A DNA stretch of 64,000 nucleotides. It comes from Diospyros lotus (taxonomy: Eukaryota > Streptophyta > Magnoliopsida > Ericales > Ebenaceae). Below are positions 38,928-50,580 of the stretch, piece after piece. The stretch spans positions 20,978,433 through 21,042,432 of the forward strand of contig NC_068347.1 in assembly GCF_014633365.1 (NCBI RefSeq), read 5' to 3'. A model generated the notes under the pieces. The model ran no database searches and had not been told where the DNA came from. It saw only the letters and a program-made list of their open reading frames with translations. Both the position numbers and the translations under genes were made by a program. How positions within the stretch are numbered: position 1 is the stretch's first letter; every line of letters starts with the position of its first letter.

Positions 38928-40562
38928 GTGTGCCCCTCCCCCTGGTAACTGTAGTTTTCAGGGGTGCATGCCCCTACATCACTATTATATATTTTTTGTA
39001 TTTCCTAACTTGTGTAGTTGGAGGGCCTACTTGTTTAAGAATGAGGTTTGTAATTTCTAACAATTAAGCTAGAGGGCTACTAGGTTTGGAAGAAGGATTA
39101 GTGGATTTAGAAATCCTTAGTGGGAAGATAAAGGAGTGGATTAGACTTGGTTGAGCCAAATCACTATAAATCTTTGTGACCCTCTTGCATTTTATTTTGA
39201 TTGCATTTCATTGTTTTCATACTTTGTTTCAAAACCTCCTAAAAGTTTTTTTTTTAATTTCTCCATTACCCAATTCACCCCCTTCTTGGGTGTGTGGTGC
39301 CATTCATTGCTATACTATTATATCAAAGTGTGTTATGCAATTTTCTATCATTTCGAAAGCATTCGAGTAAGGAGTTTCTTAAAATTGAGTATTAATCATT
39401 TGTACTTGACTAAATCTTTTTGATAATCGAGTATTAAATCTTCTAAGCATCTTTTTACTCAATTAAAGTTTCTTTCATAATCGACTAATGTCTTTGTATA
39501 CTTGAGTGAATATTTTTCTTAATCGAGTAAAGATAGTTTGGAATTTGGCCAAGTCTCTAGACTTAAAAATAATCAAGTGTTAACTATTTGTACTCGAGTA
39601 AAGATCTAAAATAGTCGAGTAAACTTAGTCTTGTAATCGAGTGGATAATGCAAGTTTTTGAGGCTTCTATATTAGTTGAGTGATGACTTGGTCATACTCG
39701 AGTAAGCCTTTCACACAATCAATTACATTGTATATCTAATCTAGTAAGTTTAAAACTTAGTCGAATATCTTCTATCAAATTTTGAAAAATATAGTCATTG
39801 GATGCATTGAATGCTTCTAGTTTCATCTTTCAGTTCATTAAATTCATTTCAGACAACATGGGTGTACTTTTGTGAATTTATATATGTTGTTTAATGATCA
39901 CAGAGACAAAAAGTGGCATTTGTGACTCAATTGAAATAGTCCAATTGTCATTTGCTATGTCAACTAACATTTAATGCAAGAAATCTATAAATAGGAGAAT
40001 AAGTTGACTGAAGAAGACTACCACAACTGAACACACACTCAAGAATAGATTGCAAAAGCTTGAGCAATCATTCAAAAAGTTTTTCAAAAGCTTTCTTCAT
40101 CACATGCCTATCTATATTATCTTTCAGTGAGATTTTTTAAAGAGAGTGTTTTACATTCATATCTTGTAACTCGTTGTCAAGAGAAAGTTTAAGTGCTTAC
40201 TTTTTCATTTTATATTTTTCTCTCAAGAAATTCTTTCACAATATTTGTAAAACTCTATAAAGGTTATGCCTAATCCTTGAAAGGTAGTGGTTGTAGCTAA
40301 ACCTAGTTTGATAAAGCCAACTGTAAAGGTTAAGTAGCTGATCCTATGTAAAAGATACAAGGTAATAGTATACACTTTGTATGTTTGTAAAATCCTTGGT
40401 TGTGAACCAATGTAGTGGACTAAGTTTTATAGCTGAACTACTTTAAATCCAGTGTGTTGTATTCTTTTTTCAAATTCATTTATTTAAGTTCATTTTTTTA
40501 AAAAGGGTAAAAAAAAAAAAAAAAACCTTAATTCACCCCATCTTAAGCTAACAAATTTATCA

Positions 40563-41615
40563 GAAATATATGTTGGTATTTTAATTGTAGGTTGATATTT
40601 GTGATTTGAAATATAAAATTGTGATTATTGATTAATATTGCAATTTGAAATTGCAGGTCGATGTTTGGAACAACTAGTTTGAACCTAAATTGAAAACATA
40701 TTTGTTGTAATTATGATTATGTTCTATTTTGAAAGTAACTAGACAAATAATTTGATTTTATTATTGCATGGTAAATGATATTGTGTTTATTGTAATATGA
40801 AGTTATTATTAGTTGATTATCATGTTAGTGTTATATTTTTTTATTATCAAGTTTGATTTAAAATTATATTTGTTGATTATTCACATATCGAATTATTTGG
40901 TTTTTTAAAAATAATTTTGACAAATTTAAGCTTGAGTCTAAGCTTATGCTTAGGCTCGCTATAGTAAACACTCAAGCTCGTGTCAAGTCGGAGCCTAAGA
41001 TCGACTCATCAACCTTTTGATGAGTCGAGCCTGAGGCGAGCTCGAGCCTAGAATTTGGCTGGCCAAGTTGAATCTGAGCTCAACTAATCTTGGCTTGGCT
41101 TGGTTCGATTCCAACCTTGTGGTTGTCTCCATCAAAGGCAAAAAACACTACTTGATTATTGGGCAGGGGATGGGAGAACTTGCATATTTGATTGGTAGTG
41201 TGGTATACTTTTTCTTCACAGGATAATGCAAAGGTGCATTTCAAGGGAAAGAATAACATTTAATTGTCGTTGGAAAAAAAAAAAAGGAAACTAATTGCAA
41301 AGTTTCATGTTTTTAATTAATAAAAATAAGAAAATTAATTAATTATTAACAATTTAAGATAAATAAATGTATTCCATAGGGTCTCTTAATGAGATTTCAT
41401 TTTTTCAAAATCCTTAATGTGAATGATGAGACAATTATTTATCTAATTATATCATTTATCAAATTTCCTTTTCACTTGTCAATGAAGTATGTTTGTTCCA
41501 TGCAATGATGAGTTTCCAAACCATAACTTTTAGGGCATTGAAAAGTATTCCACCTCCATCCTCCAAAAAATGAGGGGCAAACCCAAATATTTACTTTGCA
41601 GACCCAAATATTTAC
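40563..41615. other. Unassigned non-coding region
   Basis: No gene seen. 40920-41110 is rich in GAGCCTGAG/GCTCGAGCC-type words reminiscent of DNA-transposon ends, and contains a perfect 12 bp inverted repeat. Just before element B's LTR, ACCCAAATATTTACT occurs twice (41581 and 41602). The five bases TTTAC (41611-41615) are the expected left TSD of element B. Confidence 0.5.
41001..41028. repeat. Perfect 12-bp inverted repeat with 4-nt loop
   Basis: Arms TCGACTCATCAA (41001-41012) and TTGATGAGTCGA (41017-41028) around the loop CCTT. Confidence 0.9.
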
Positions 41616-42846
41616 TGATATTTTACTCTTGAGTGTTAAAAGAGTTTTGATAATGACACAATTTTCTTCATTATATGAAAATCAATCTTGAAATCTAAAG
41701 AAGTACAATTAAGTGTTTGAATTCAACATCAATATCATTTTGATAATCTCAACTTATTTGAAATAAAGTTAAGAGAGTTCAATGATTAAGAATTTTATGT
41801 TTGGAATCACAGTTATATCAATCAAGTATTCATTTTCATGATTGTCATCTAAGTGTTAAGTCTTTTTAAGAGAATAGTCGACTAAATGAGTTTGATCTGT
41901 CGGCTATGCTCAACATCTGTCGACTATGCTTTGATATGTCAACTATTCTCATGGTTCTGTCTACAGAATAATTTAAGCTGTCGACTATCAGTGTGTATCT
42001 TAGAAAAAGTTTTCTTCATATTTTTGATTTGTCGACTATGTAAGGGTGGTTGTTGACTATCTGTGAAGTTTGTTAGTTTTTTCTCGATTATGCTTCTGGC
42101 TCTGTCAACTGTGTCTTAATTTTATTCAAAAATTAGTCGACTAACCTCTTGAGTCTGTTGACAGTTTGTTTCACAAAAAGTTATAATGGCTAGTTTTTGG
42201 CGCATTTAATGCTCGCCCAACTACCCCAACAATTTGATTTTTTTGAAGTATCCACCAGCAATATATATATGATATTGAAGAGCATTTAAGGTGATTCTTT
42301 AGATCATTTATTATTCAACGACCGATCATTCAAGTCTTTATCGAGTTTTTAATTTTCATTCTCTCTCTGTTATTATCCTTTTGAGGCTTTGCATCTAAAC
42401 TGTTCTATTCATTTTAAGCCTCTTATTCTTCTGTAGAGAGAAATTGTAACTAAAAGTTTCACTCTTATATTCTCTTATTAATTTCCTTGTATTTGCCTAG
42501 CGTAAGCTAGAGGACCCATTTGAAGTGGGAGGCTTGTAATCTTCCTAGTCGTGGACTAAAGGACATACTCGGCTTTAGTAGGGGGTTTGTAGTGGATTGA
42601 TTTCAAAATCTTTGGTGAGAATCTAAGGTAGTGGATTAGACTTGCAAAGTCGAACCACTATAAATCATTGTCTCTCATGATTGCTTTTGATTTTTGTATT
42701 TTCCTTAAGCATTACCCATTGATTATCATTTTCATTTCTTTAAGCATCTTTATCAATCAAGATTTTATCAAGTGAAGACAATTTTTTTAATTAACCCAAT
42801 TCACCCCCCTCTTGGGTTTTGGTGCCATTGCTATACATTTATATTA
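41616..42846 (+). mobile_element. Copia element B, 5' LTR (1,231 bp)
   Basis: Start TGATATTTTACTC, end CATTTATATTA (degraded from ATATCA). It matches the solo LTR 57355-58572 at both ends. U3 (41870-42180) has many CTGTCGACTATG-type motifs. The region 42480-42665 carries the shared GTGGATTAGACTTG/GAACCACTATAAATC block. The primer site follows directly. Confidence 0.9.
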
Positions 42847-42848
42847 AT

Positions 42849-42860
42849 TGATATCAGAGC
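42849..42860 (+). promoter_or_regulatory. Primer-binding site of copia element B
   Basis: TGATATCAGAGC, one change from the initiator tRNA-Met complement TGGTATCAGAGC, 2 bp after the LTR. Confidence 0.85.
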
Positions 42861-42915
42861 AAGGTTCCCTCTGTTTTCATTGGTTTAACAACCTAGGGAA
42901 AAAGATCTTGTTCAA

Positions 42916-43887
42916 ATGGCACACTTTGCATGTACTTCACATAACGAGGGTCAAAGCACCATTTGTCCTCTATTTTTTGATGGTACTAACTATAATTATT
43001 GGAAGACTAGAATGGAAATTTATCTTATGTAGGATTCAAGCTTAATGCAAGTTGTCCAAAAGAAAATAACACTGGACAACATGGAGAAAATGGAGACATG
43101 GACAGATGAAGAAAGGAAAAATATGGAAATCAATGCCAAGGCGATGAACACGCTGATCTGTGCGTTATCCAATGAAGAGTTCAATCGCATCTCTACATGC
43201 AAAACAACATAAGAGATATGGGATAAGCTTAAGGTAACTCATGAAGGTACAAATCAAGTAAAAGAAACTAAAATTAATATTCTTGTTCATGAATGTGAAT
43301 TATTCTCAATAAAAGAAAATGAATCTATAAAAGATATGTATACTAGATTTAATGATATTGTTTCCACTTTAGAAGCTTTAGGAAAAACTTATACTAATGG
43401 AGAAAAAGTTAGAAAAATATTAAGAAGTTTGCCTATGTCATGGGATCCAAAGGTCACAGCTATCACAAAGGCTAAAGATCTAGACAAACTTGAATTTGAT
43501 GATCTGTTAGGCTCACTAATGACCCATGAAATCATGATGAAAATAAATGATAATGTAAAACCAAAGAAAGATAAGAATGTAGCTTTTAAAGTTGACAACG
43601 AGGAAAAAGATTCTCAAGATAGTGATGATGATGAGTTTGCACTATTAGCTAGGAGATTTAAGAGATTTATGATAAAGGGAAGATTTAATCAAAGAAGGAG
43701 TTTTAAAAAGGATAAAGATCAAAATGAAGCAAACCCCCTTAATGAGAATCAATGTTTTGAGTGCAAAAAGTTAGGTCATATGAGAAATGACTGTTCTCAG
43801 TTGAAAAAGAAGGATCGCAAGGAAAGAAAGGTAAAGAAGAAGGCTCTAGCTATATGGGGTGAGGAGGAGCTATCATCGAGTGATTAA
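42916..43887 (+). pseudogene. Copia element B: gag
   Basis: ATG at 42916, 55 bp after the primer site. The pre-domain (FFDGTNYNYWKTRMEIYLM) is followed by a TAG at about 43030 and a TAA at about 43210. From 43336 a 183-residue frame is open: KDMYTRFNDIVSTLEALGK, KLEFDDLLGSLMTHE, a Lys/Asp-rich stretch, zinc knuckle CFECKKLGHMRNDC (complete CX2CX4HX4C), and a stop at 43885. It is better preserved than copy A but has at least two in-frame stops. Confidence 0.9.
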
Positions 43888-44541
43888 TCACAAGATTATG
43901 AAGTTTCCAATGTCTGCTTTATGGCTAATCTTGAAGATTAGGTAATTTCTCAACCTCCTAATTTAATCTCTGATTTTACATTAGAAGAACTCCATGATAC
44001 GTTTAATGATTTATTAAGTGAATGTGAGCATATGAATGTGAAAAACATTGATTTAAAAAGGAAATTAAGTTCACAAGAGAGTGAAGTGAAAGATTTGAAA
44101 ACTAAAAAAGGAACCTTAGAAAATGAAAGAAATAGGTTGTCTAGTGAAAAAGAAAATCTTCTAAAAGAAAATAAAGACATGAAGGAGTACTTAGAAAAAC
44201 TTGTTGAAGGGAAGAAGAAACTAGAAATGATTCTTGGGGCTCAAAGAAATTTTAGATATAAGCAAGGAATTGGATTTGATCCATTCCATGTAAGTTCTAG
44301 TAAAACAGCTTTTGTAGAAGTTTCGAATAAAAAATTTATTCAAAGAAAACCATTCTTCAAACCAAATTTCTCAAAGAAAGGCATTTCATGTGACTACTGT
44401 GGAAGAAATGGTCATTTAATAAATAAATGTTTTATAAGAAATTATCCTCAAAAATTTAAACAAGTTTGGGTTCCTAAGGATGCAGTATCTTCTAACAAGA
44501 ATGGACCCAAGATGATGTCGGTACCAAAGGGAACAACTTGA
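43888..44541 (+). pseudogene. Copia element B: coiled-coil spacer and second zinc knuckle
   Basis: Open frame 44032-44541 (169 residues). Long charged heptad-like region (LSSQESEVKDLKTKKGTLEN, then EKENLLKENKDMKEYLEKL), then GIGFDPFHVSSSKT, then a complete second knuckle CDYCGRNGHLINKC (about residues 120-133). Copy A keeps the same arrangement, so this is a family trait and not a local accident. Confidence 0.82.
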
Positions 44542-44559
44542 AAGATTCCTTTTGTAGGT

Positions 44560-44910
44560 TGCTTTGGTTTCTAATGACTCAAGGAGCAAGTGGTTCCTTG
44601 ATAGTGGGTGCTTAAGGCACATGATGGGGGACTAAGATCTTCTCAACAACATCATCTTCAAGGAAGGAGGTAATGTATTCTATGGTGATAACTCTCAAGG
44701 TAAGATCATAGGTATGGGTTCTATCTCTTTTGAACACCTTGTGTTGGATAATGTGTTTCTTGTTGATGGTCTTAAGCATAATTTGATTAGCATAAGTCAA
44801 TTATGTGATATGAATTATGAATTTCATTTTGATGCTAGTTCTTGTAAAGTCATATGTCCAAAGACAAAGGAAATGAAACTAAAAGGAAATAGAGTAGGAA
44901 ATGTTTATCT
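44560..44910 (+). pseudogene. Copia element B: aspartic protease region
   Basis: The frame holding the retropepsin motif (WFLDSGC, near 44592-44612) is followed by RHMMGD and then a TAA at 44632. It continues GGNVFYGDNSQGKIIGMGS and VFLVDGLKHNLISISQLCD. The upstream frame ends in stops at 44539 and 44572. Confidence 0.8.
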
Positions 44911-45867
44911 TACTCTTCTAGGGTTATCTAGGATGGAAAATTGTTTAGTGTCTAATACTTCTCAAAATACTTGGTTATGGCATAATAGATTAGGTCATGC
45001 TAGTATGAACTTGATTAACAAACTAGTAAAACATGATCTTGTTAATGGGTTGCCAAAGCTAAAGTTTGAAAGAGATCACATTTGTGGCACATGCATGAAA
45101 GGTAAACAAATCAGTGTATCATTCAAACCTACAAATGAAGTGTCAACATCTAGACCCTTGACGTTACTTCACTTAGACTCATTTGGTCCTATGGGAACTT
45201 TAAGTTTAGGAGGAAAACAATATGTTTTGGTCATAGTAGATGGTTATTCTAGATACACATGGGTAATTTTCCTTGCTTCTAAAAATGAAACCTTTAAATC
45301 ATTTGAAGTATTTAGTAAAAGAGTTCAAAGAGAGAAATATTTTTGCATTTCAAAAATTAGAAGTGATCATGGAAGAGAATTTGAAAATGAATCTTTCAAA
45401 CTATATTGTGAAGAAAATGGTATAGATCATAGTTTTTCTTGTGCTAAGACCTCTCAACAAAATGGTGTACTAGAAAGAAAGAATAGGTCTCTTCAAAAAT
45501 GGCTAGGACAATGCTTTGTGATAAAAATTTACCTAAATACTGTTGGGCAGAGGCCGTAAACACTGCTTGTCATATACTAAATAGAGTCTCCATAAGACCC
45601 ATGTTGAAGAAAACCCCTTATGAGCTGTACAAAGGAAGAAAACCTAATATAAGTTACTTTCATGTTTTTTGTAGTGCTTGCTACATTCTCAACAATGGAA
45701 AGGAGTCTCTAGGAAAATTCGATGCTAAAAGTGATGAAGATATATTTCTAGGTTATTCATCTCAAAGCAAAGACTATAGAGTATTCAACAAAAGTTCCTT
45801 AGTAATAGAAGAAACAATTCAAGTAATAGTTGATGACATAAATATTGAAATCTCAAAACCTAAGTAA
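44911..45867 (+). pseudogene. Copia element B: pre-integrase and integrase
   Basis: WLWHNRLGHAS (pre-integrase), HICGTCMKGKQ (zinc Cys pair), LLHLDSFGPM (first catalytic Asp), KIRSDHGREFEN (second Asp) and SQQNGVLERKNR (catalytic Glu) are all in one frame (44714-45559). A small shift near 45500 moves the rest to the frame 45499-45867, which has YCWAEAVNTACHILNRVS, the TPYELYKGRKPNISYFHVF block and IFLGYSSQSK. Copy A has lost the catalytic core. Confidence 0.9.
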
Positions 45868-46694
45868 AAGTTTGAAAAATTTTTGAAAAACTTTCATTCG
45901 ATCAAAATGAATCGAACTCTCTGGATAATGATCCATTCGATAGAGAACAAGAGTATCAAGTAGAAAAAGATCCAGCATTTCCAAGAGAAAGGAAATATGT
46001 CAAAGAAAATGAAATTATAGGAGATCCATCTAAAGGCATTAGAACTAGATCATCCATTAGAAATGAATGCCAATATGCCGCTTTCTTATCTCAAGTTGAA
46101 CCTAAAAATGTCAAATAAGCTTTAGATGATGAAAATTGGATTATTGCCATGCAAGAAGAATTAAATCAATTTGAAAGAAGTGGAGTTTGGAAACTAGTGT
46201 CAAGACCAAAAGATTATCCAACTATAGGCACAAAATGGGTATTTAGAAATAAAATTGATGAAAATGGTATAGTCATTAGAAACAAAGCTAGGCTAGTGGC
46301 TCAAGGATATAGTCAAGAAGAGGGTATTGACTATGATGAAACTTATGCCCCTGTTACTAGACTAGAAGCCATAAGGATGTTATTAGCCTTTTCTTGCTAC
46401 AAAAACTTCAAGCTATATCAAATGGATGTTAAGAGTGCTTTCTTAAATGGATATATCAATGAAGAAGTTTATATAGAACAACCCCCTGGTTTTGAAAATC
46501 ATAAGTATGAAGACCATGTGTTCAAATTGTCCAAAGCTTTATATGGTCTAAAACAAGCCCCTAGGGAATGGTATGAAAGGCTTAGTAAATTTCTCTTAGA
46601 AAAAGGATTCAAAAGATGACAAATAGATACAATCTTATTTATAAGAAGTCTAGACAAAGATATTCTATTAGTTCAAATCTATGGGGATGATATA
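45868..46694 (+). pseudogene. Copia element B: linker and reverse transcriptase, first part
   Basis: After the linker, 46149-46619 is open (156 residues): [40 protein letters not shown], the first catalytic Asp in [12 protein letters not shown], and [21 protein letters not shown] at 46617 and then the metal-binding YGDD (46680-46691) follow. The usual second residue is Val. The sequence breaks three bases later where a 2.56 kb LTR begins; RT continues at 49253. Confidence 0.9.
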
Positions 46695-49252
46695 TGTAAC
46701 ACCCCGCCTTACACGGGCGCGCCACTATAAGGGAATTCTTGGGAATCTTTTTTTTTTTTTCCAAGTCTATCACACGCGGCGCCATGAGTACAATCTTCAC
46801 ATGCAGATAAAACACCCATCACACACAATGGCCAGCGCCCACGGTGATTTCAAAAACAATCTTCATATACAAGTAAAAATCCCTAGAACCCCAATCTTGC
46901 TCGTTTACCTAACAAGATCAATAGACTTAAAACTAAACGAGACATAATATAACACAGCGGAATAATTAACATCAAAACACTATGGCCTACCACGAATTCC
47001 TTACAAGGTGTTCCCACACCGAAATACGTATTACAAACTACCAAATGATAACAACATTATCATACAACCATTCATACATATACTAATATAAATACTAACA
47101 CCTCCAAAATGGTACAACGACTATCAACTAAACACCATTGGCCTCACCGGCCATGTTCTCGACCTCGCAACAGTCCCTAGTTGGAACGTTGAATGTTGTA
47201 GGGGCATAACCCAGGTTAGATGATAAAACATCTAAGTGATGGCATGAAACAATTTACAAAATGCATGAAAGACACACGAGCATGGCATATACAGACCACA
47301 ACAACATGCAACATGTCTAACTTGAGAAATCTCCCTGACATACTCAACCTCCTTTGGAAAATCCATTCCACACACCGTTGGAGTTGACCTTGCCGCGACA
47401 TACTTAATCCTCAAGTGCCCTACCGTGTCACTTGTGCACCTGGATTAACTTTGTCCCATTCTCAAGAAGACCCCATCCCGTCCCCCAAGGACATAACAAC
47501 GACACAAAAACCAATGCCCCGATGATATGAAAATCACACGCCATGCATCGACTATTTTATAAGTAAAAACAGTTGATGCAATATACCATATGTTTAATAT
47601 GCAAATGAAGCCATATGTACATAAGTAAAACGCATATGCATAACATCTCGAGTTCTGAAGGGTATAACCGCTCACTTGAACTGGTTCATTCACATGCAAT
47701 CCTAAGCTCGGGAGGGTAAAATCGCTCACTTGAACCCACTACACACACTTCAACACACTTTCAAAAGAAGGTAAGACTAGGGTCAAACCACTAACCTGAA
47801 CATATTTGGATTGCCTCGATCCTCGTACACTACCTCGATTCGTGTGCCAAATCACAATCACTCGTGCTTATACTCAACCTTGAGCCACGATACGTCCTAA
47901 ACATCACATTTAATTAAGGAAGCATCAAAATCCATTTTCCTCAATTTTTCCATAATTTCCTCAATTTTTCACCAAATTTTCATCTCAATAATTCCAAAAT
48001 AATTATCTCCTCAAATATTTTTCCAAATTTTTCAACACAATAATTCCTAAAATAAATATAGAAAAATATTGAAAGAAAAATTATCGAAATATCCCTTCTC
48101 ATGCGCCCTCACGCGCCTAGCGAGTGGTTGTACGTGGTGTATGGCGCGTGCACCCACGCGCCACTTTCTTTCTTATTTTTCTAGCTGCCGACGACATATT
48201 CGATGGCAGATCTGAGGGCACCCCCTTCAAGCCCTTGAAGAGTCGATCTAGTTGGAACTAGTTGCCGGCTGAAAGGATGCCAGAAAGTGCCCCAAATGGG
48301 CTGTTGTAGGTCGGTGGAAATGGTTCGCCACCCATCTCCGGCCGAGCTTCAAACGGCCACCAAATGCACCTAAAACACCTCCAAATGCTCCAGAAACAAA
48401 GCTCTCACACCCAGGAACAAAAGCCCTCTATCAACCCTCTTCGATTCTCACCAAAACGCGACCAATTTGATGCGAAAATATCTTAAACTTTTGGCTCCTT
48501 TTATAGCTAAAACCCGACCGTTTTTTCGACCAATTGCCGGTTAGAGCTTGCCCCCAAGCATCCCTCGATGGTATACCACCTTCCCCAGCTCCTCCTCGAC
48601 TGTCCCATTGCCGAAATCGGTGACCATGTGTGAAGGAAAGCGGCGACCCATTTCCTTGTTGCTGTGTTCACACTTAAAGTTTCTTTAATTACACTTTCAC
48701 CCCCTGATTTCTTCCAATCTCTTTTTGGCCTTTTCCAAATCACCCCTGAACTATCCAACAATATCACTAAGGTCCATAAGCTTTGTACTTCTCATTTCAC
48801 CCTTGAAATTCCCAAAAATCCATCATTTTGACCTCCCTCGAGCAAATTTAGAAAATTGCACTTAGGCTTGGTTGATCGTTTTGACACTAATTCCTTTCAT
48901 TTCAAGCCTGAAATCGCTCAATGGTTATTCCATACATAAAATCTAAATCCTCAAGACACTCTGTTGACTTTCTGGATGTTCCGTTCGTCGATTCGATTTT
49001 CTCAGCCTAGTCGACAGCTGTACCGAAAACTATTCCCGATCCAACTTCTTTCGTCACCTAAAATCATAATTCGTATTACTTGTTGATACCATTACATTTT
49101 CCTTGGCTATCTAAGGTCTGGGGTACTCATTCTAATCGATTCAGTCGCTTAAGACTGCGGTAGTGTACCCTAAAGCCTCATTTTTCTAAAAATTCCATTT
49201 ATACCTCTCATTAATTTTCATTTATAGCATTAAGAAAATCCTGGGTATTACA
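46695..49252 (+). mobile_element. Solo LTR (2,558 bp), TGTAACACCC...TATTACA
   Basis: Start TGTAACACCCCGCC, end CTGGGTATTACA. Flanks ATATA (46690-46694) and ATATC (49253-49257) are a 5-bp TSD with one change. Removing the insert restores the Asp-Asp-Ile-Ile-Phe-Gly frame of reverse transcriptase. It contains a TTAGATGATAAAACATCTAA inverted motif near 47216-47235, as in the related LTRs. Antisense open stretches at 47216-47729 and 48507-48767 match nothing I know. Confidence 0.92.
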
Positions 49253-50105
49253 ATATCATCTTTGGATCCACAAACAAATCTCTATGTGATCAATTTGAAA
49301 ATCTTACGCAAGGAGAATTTGAAATAAGCATGATGGGCGAACTAAAATACTTTCTAGGATTGCAAATAAAAAAAAAAAAAAAGATGAGGGTATCACTCTT
49401 TCTCAACAAAAATATATAAGAGATCTTCTTAAGAGATTTGATGTTCAAGATTGCAAACCTATGGATACACCCATGAGTGGTTCTCTAATCCTAGATAAAG
49501 ATGAGTTAGGCAAGGTTGTAGATAACAGGCTGTATAGAAGTATGATGATTGGCTCTTTGCTCTATTTAACAACTAGTAGACCTGATATTATATTTAGTGT
49601 ATGCTTGTGTGCTAGGTTTCAATTGAATCCCAAAGAATCTCACTTAAAAGCAGTTAAGAGAATCTTGAGATATCTAAAAGGAACTACAAGCATAGAACGA
49701 TTTTACCCTAAATCAAACAACTTTGATCTAATAGCTTATACTGGTGCTGATTATGATGGTTGTAAATTAAATAGATAGAAAAATTACAAGTGGCTCATGT
49801 CAATTCTTAGGACATTGTTTAGTATCTTGGTTAAGTAGGAAGTAAAATACAGTAGCACTATCATCTACTGAGGCTGAGTATGTTGTAGCAGGTAGTTATT
49901 GTGCTCAAATATTGTGGATGAAGTATCAACTAGAAGACTATGGCATAAGACTCCAAAACATCCCAATTAGATGTGATAACAAGTGCTATAACTCTAACAG
50001 AAAATCATGTATTTCACGCAAGAACTAAGCACATTGAAGTTAAACATCATTTTATTAGAGACCATGTTCAAAAAGGGGACATAAACCTTGAGTTCATAGA
50101 TACAA
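49253..50105 (+). pseudogene. Copia element B: reverse transcriptase end and RNase H, truncated
   Basis: IFGSTNKSLCDQFEN resumes RT, then MMGELKYFLGLQI, an A14 run at 49370-49383 causing a shift, and LSQQKYIRDLLKRFDVQDCK. The frame 49461-49778 holds NRLYRSMMIGSLLYL, YLKGTTSIERFYPKS and AYTGADYDGCKLNR. RNase H motifs continue in broken frames (SSTEAEYVVA near 49861-49890; the KHIEVKHHF block near 50030). Similarity stops at about 50105, before the copia C-terminal motif seen in copy A. Confidence 0.87.
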
Positions 50106-50294
50106 ATCGAAATACGCGAAGCACGGGTGACCGTTAGTATTCTCAAAACCCTTATATAAATATATATATATATTATTCTCACATTCGATCATTTTGCGCA
50201 AACGTTCAAGCCCTAAAATTTGTTTTTCATGTTCTCAAAGCACCGATATATCTTAATCGACCATTCATTTTTTTTTTATCTCTCTCATACTCTC

Positions 50295-50338
<44 letters not shown>

Positions 50339-50360
50339 CTCAATTACATTTCCTTCAATC
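50106..50360 (+). promoter_or_regulatory. TATA and CT-rich leader upstream of the extra-ORF fragment
   Basis: TTATATAAATATATA (about 50153-50170), then AT-rich sequence and a long (CT)n tract (about 50297-50336). The order TATA, pyrimidine leader, Lys/Ser-rich ORF matches copia element A at 4640-4468. Promoter function is inferred. Confidence 0.35.
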
Positions 50361-50580
50361 GATGTACACCCTACGGCTAGAACGAAGAACTCTGGTACGG
50401 ATAAAGGAAAAGGGAAGGAACCAGCTTCTTCAAGCCATCCATCGTCACAACCTAGGCCTCAAATCCAGTTGTTCAACTCTGATGGTCAACAAGAAAGGTA
50501 TTTCAACCACTTTGAATCTCGAGAAGTCCTAGAAGGTCGTTATTTGGATTTAATGTTTCTAGAATCTTACAAACCTTAAC
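50361..50580 (+). pseudogene. Fragment of the extra retroelement ORF
   Basis: In frame from before 50360: TARTKNSGTDKGKGKEP, SSSHPSS, IQLFNSDGQQERYFNHFESR and EVLEGRYLDLMF, ending at a TAA (50579). Copia element A's extra ORF has KNSEKGKEKATSSHPP and, in a second frame, RYLQRFKS and LLGRYLD, so the two are homologous. The rest of the ORF is absent. Confidence 0.6.

Larger units (their letters stand above)
31821..38981 (+). mobile_element. TRIM-like miniature LTR retrotransposon, 376 bp net, with two nested insertions
   Basis: LTR 1 = 31821-31912 + 37041-37066; internal part 37067-37206; LTR 2 = 37207-37275 + 38933-38981. Both LTRs are 118 bp once insertions are removed, start TGATGT and end CATCA. 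Primer site TGGTATTAGAGC at 37069-37080. TSD TTATT (31816-31820) and CTATT (38982-38986), one change. There is no coding capacity. A complete hAT element is in LTR 1 and a solo LTR in LTR 2. Confidence 0.87.
31147..39325 (+). mobile_element. Solo copia LTR (about 1.0 kb net) hosting a miniature LTR element
   Basis: Start TGATGTTTTCCC, end ACTATTATATCA. Perfect TSD AAGTG at 31142-31146 and 39326-39330. TATA box CCTATAAATACC near 31602. GTCGAC-like motifs at 31420-31530. The U5 end (39260-39325, TTCACCCCCTTCTTGGG then GCCATTCATTGC) matches the LTRs ending at 42846 and 58572. Removing the inserted TRIM (31821-38981 plus one TSD) gives 1,013 bp. Confidence 0.88.
30822..40562 (+). mobile_element. 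Copia-type 3' LTR with ACTCGA motifs, split by nested insertions
   Basis: Starts TGTTGAGAAATTTGTG after a polypurine tract. It continues to 31146, is interrupted by the solo LTR 31147-39325 (TSD AAGTG), and resumes 39326 to about 40562, ending near TTATCA. Net length is about 1.56 kb. Motifs such as ACTCGAGTA and TAATCGAGT are dense at 30960-31140 and 39360-39780. The first 100 bases match the reverse-oriented solo LTR ending at 19514. Confidence 0.7.

Noticed and set aside
47216..48767. Minus-strand ORFs within the solo LTR 46695-49252
   Set aside because: No recognisable motifs, and the region is bounded precisely as an LTR with TSD.
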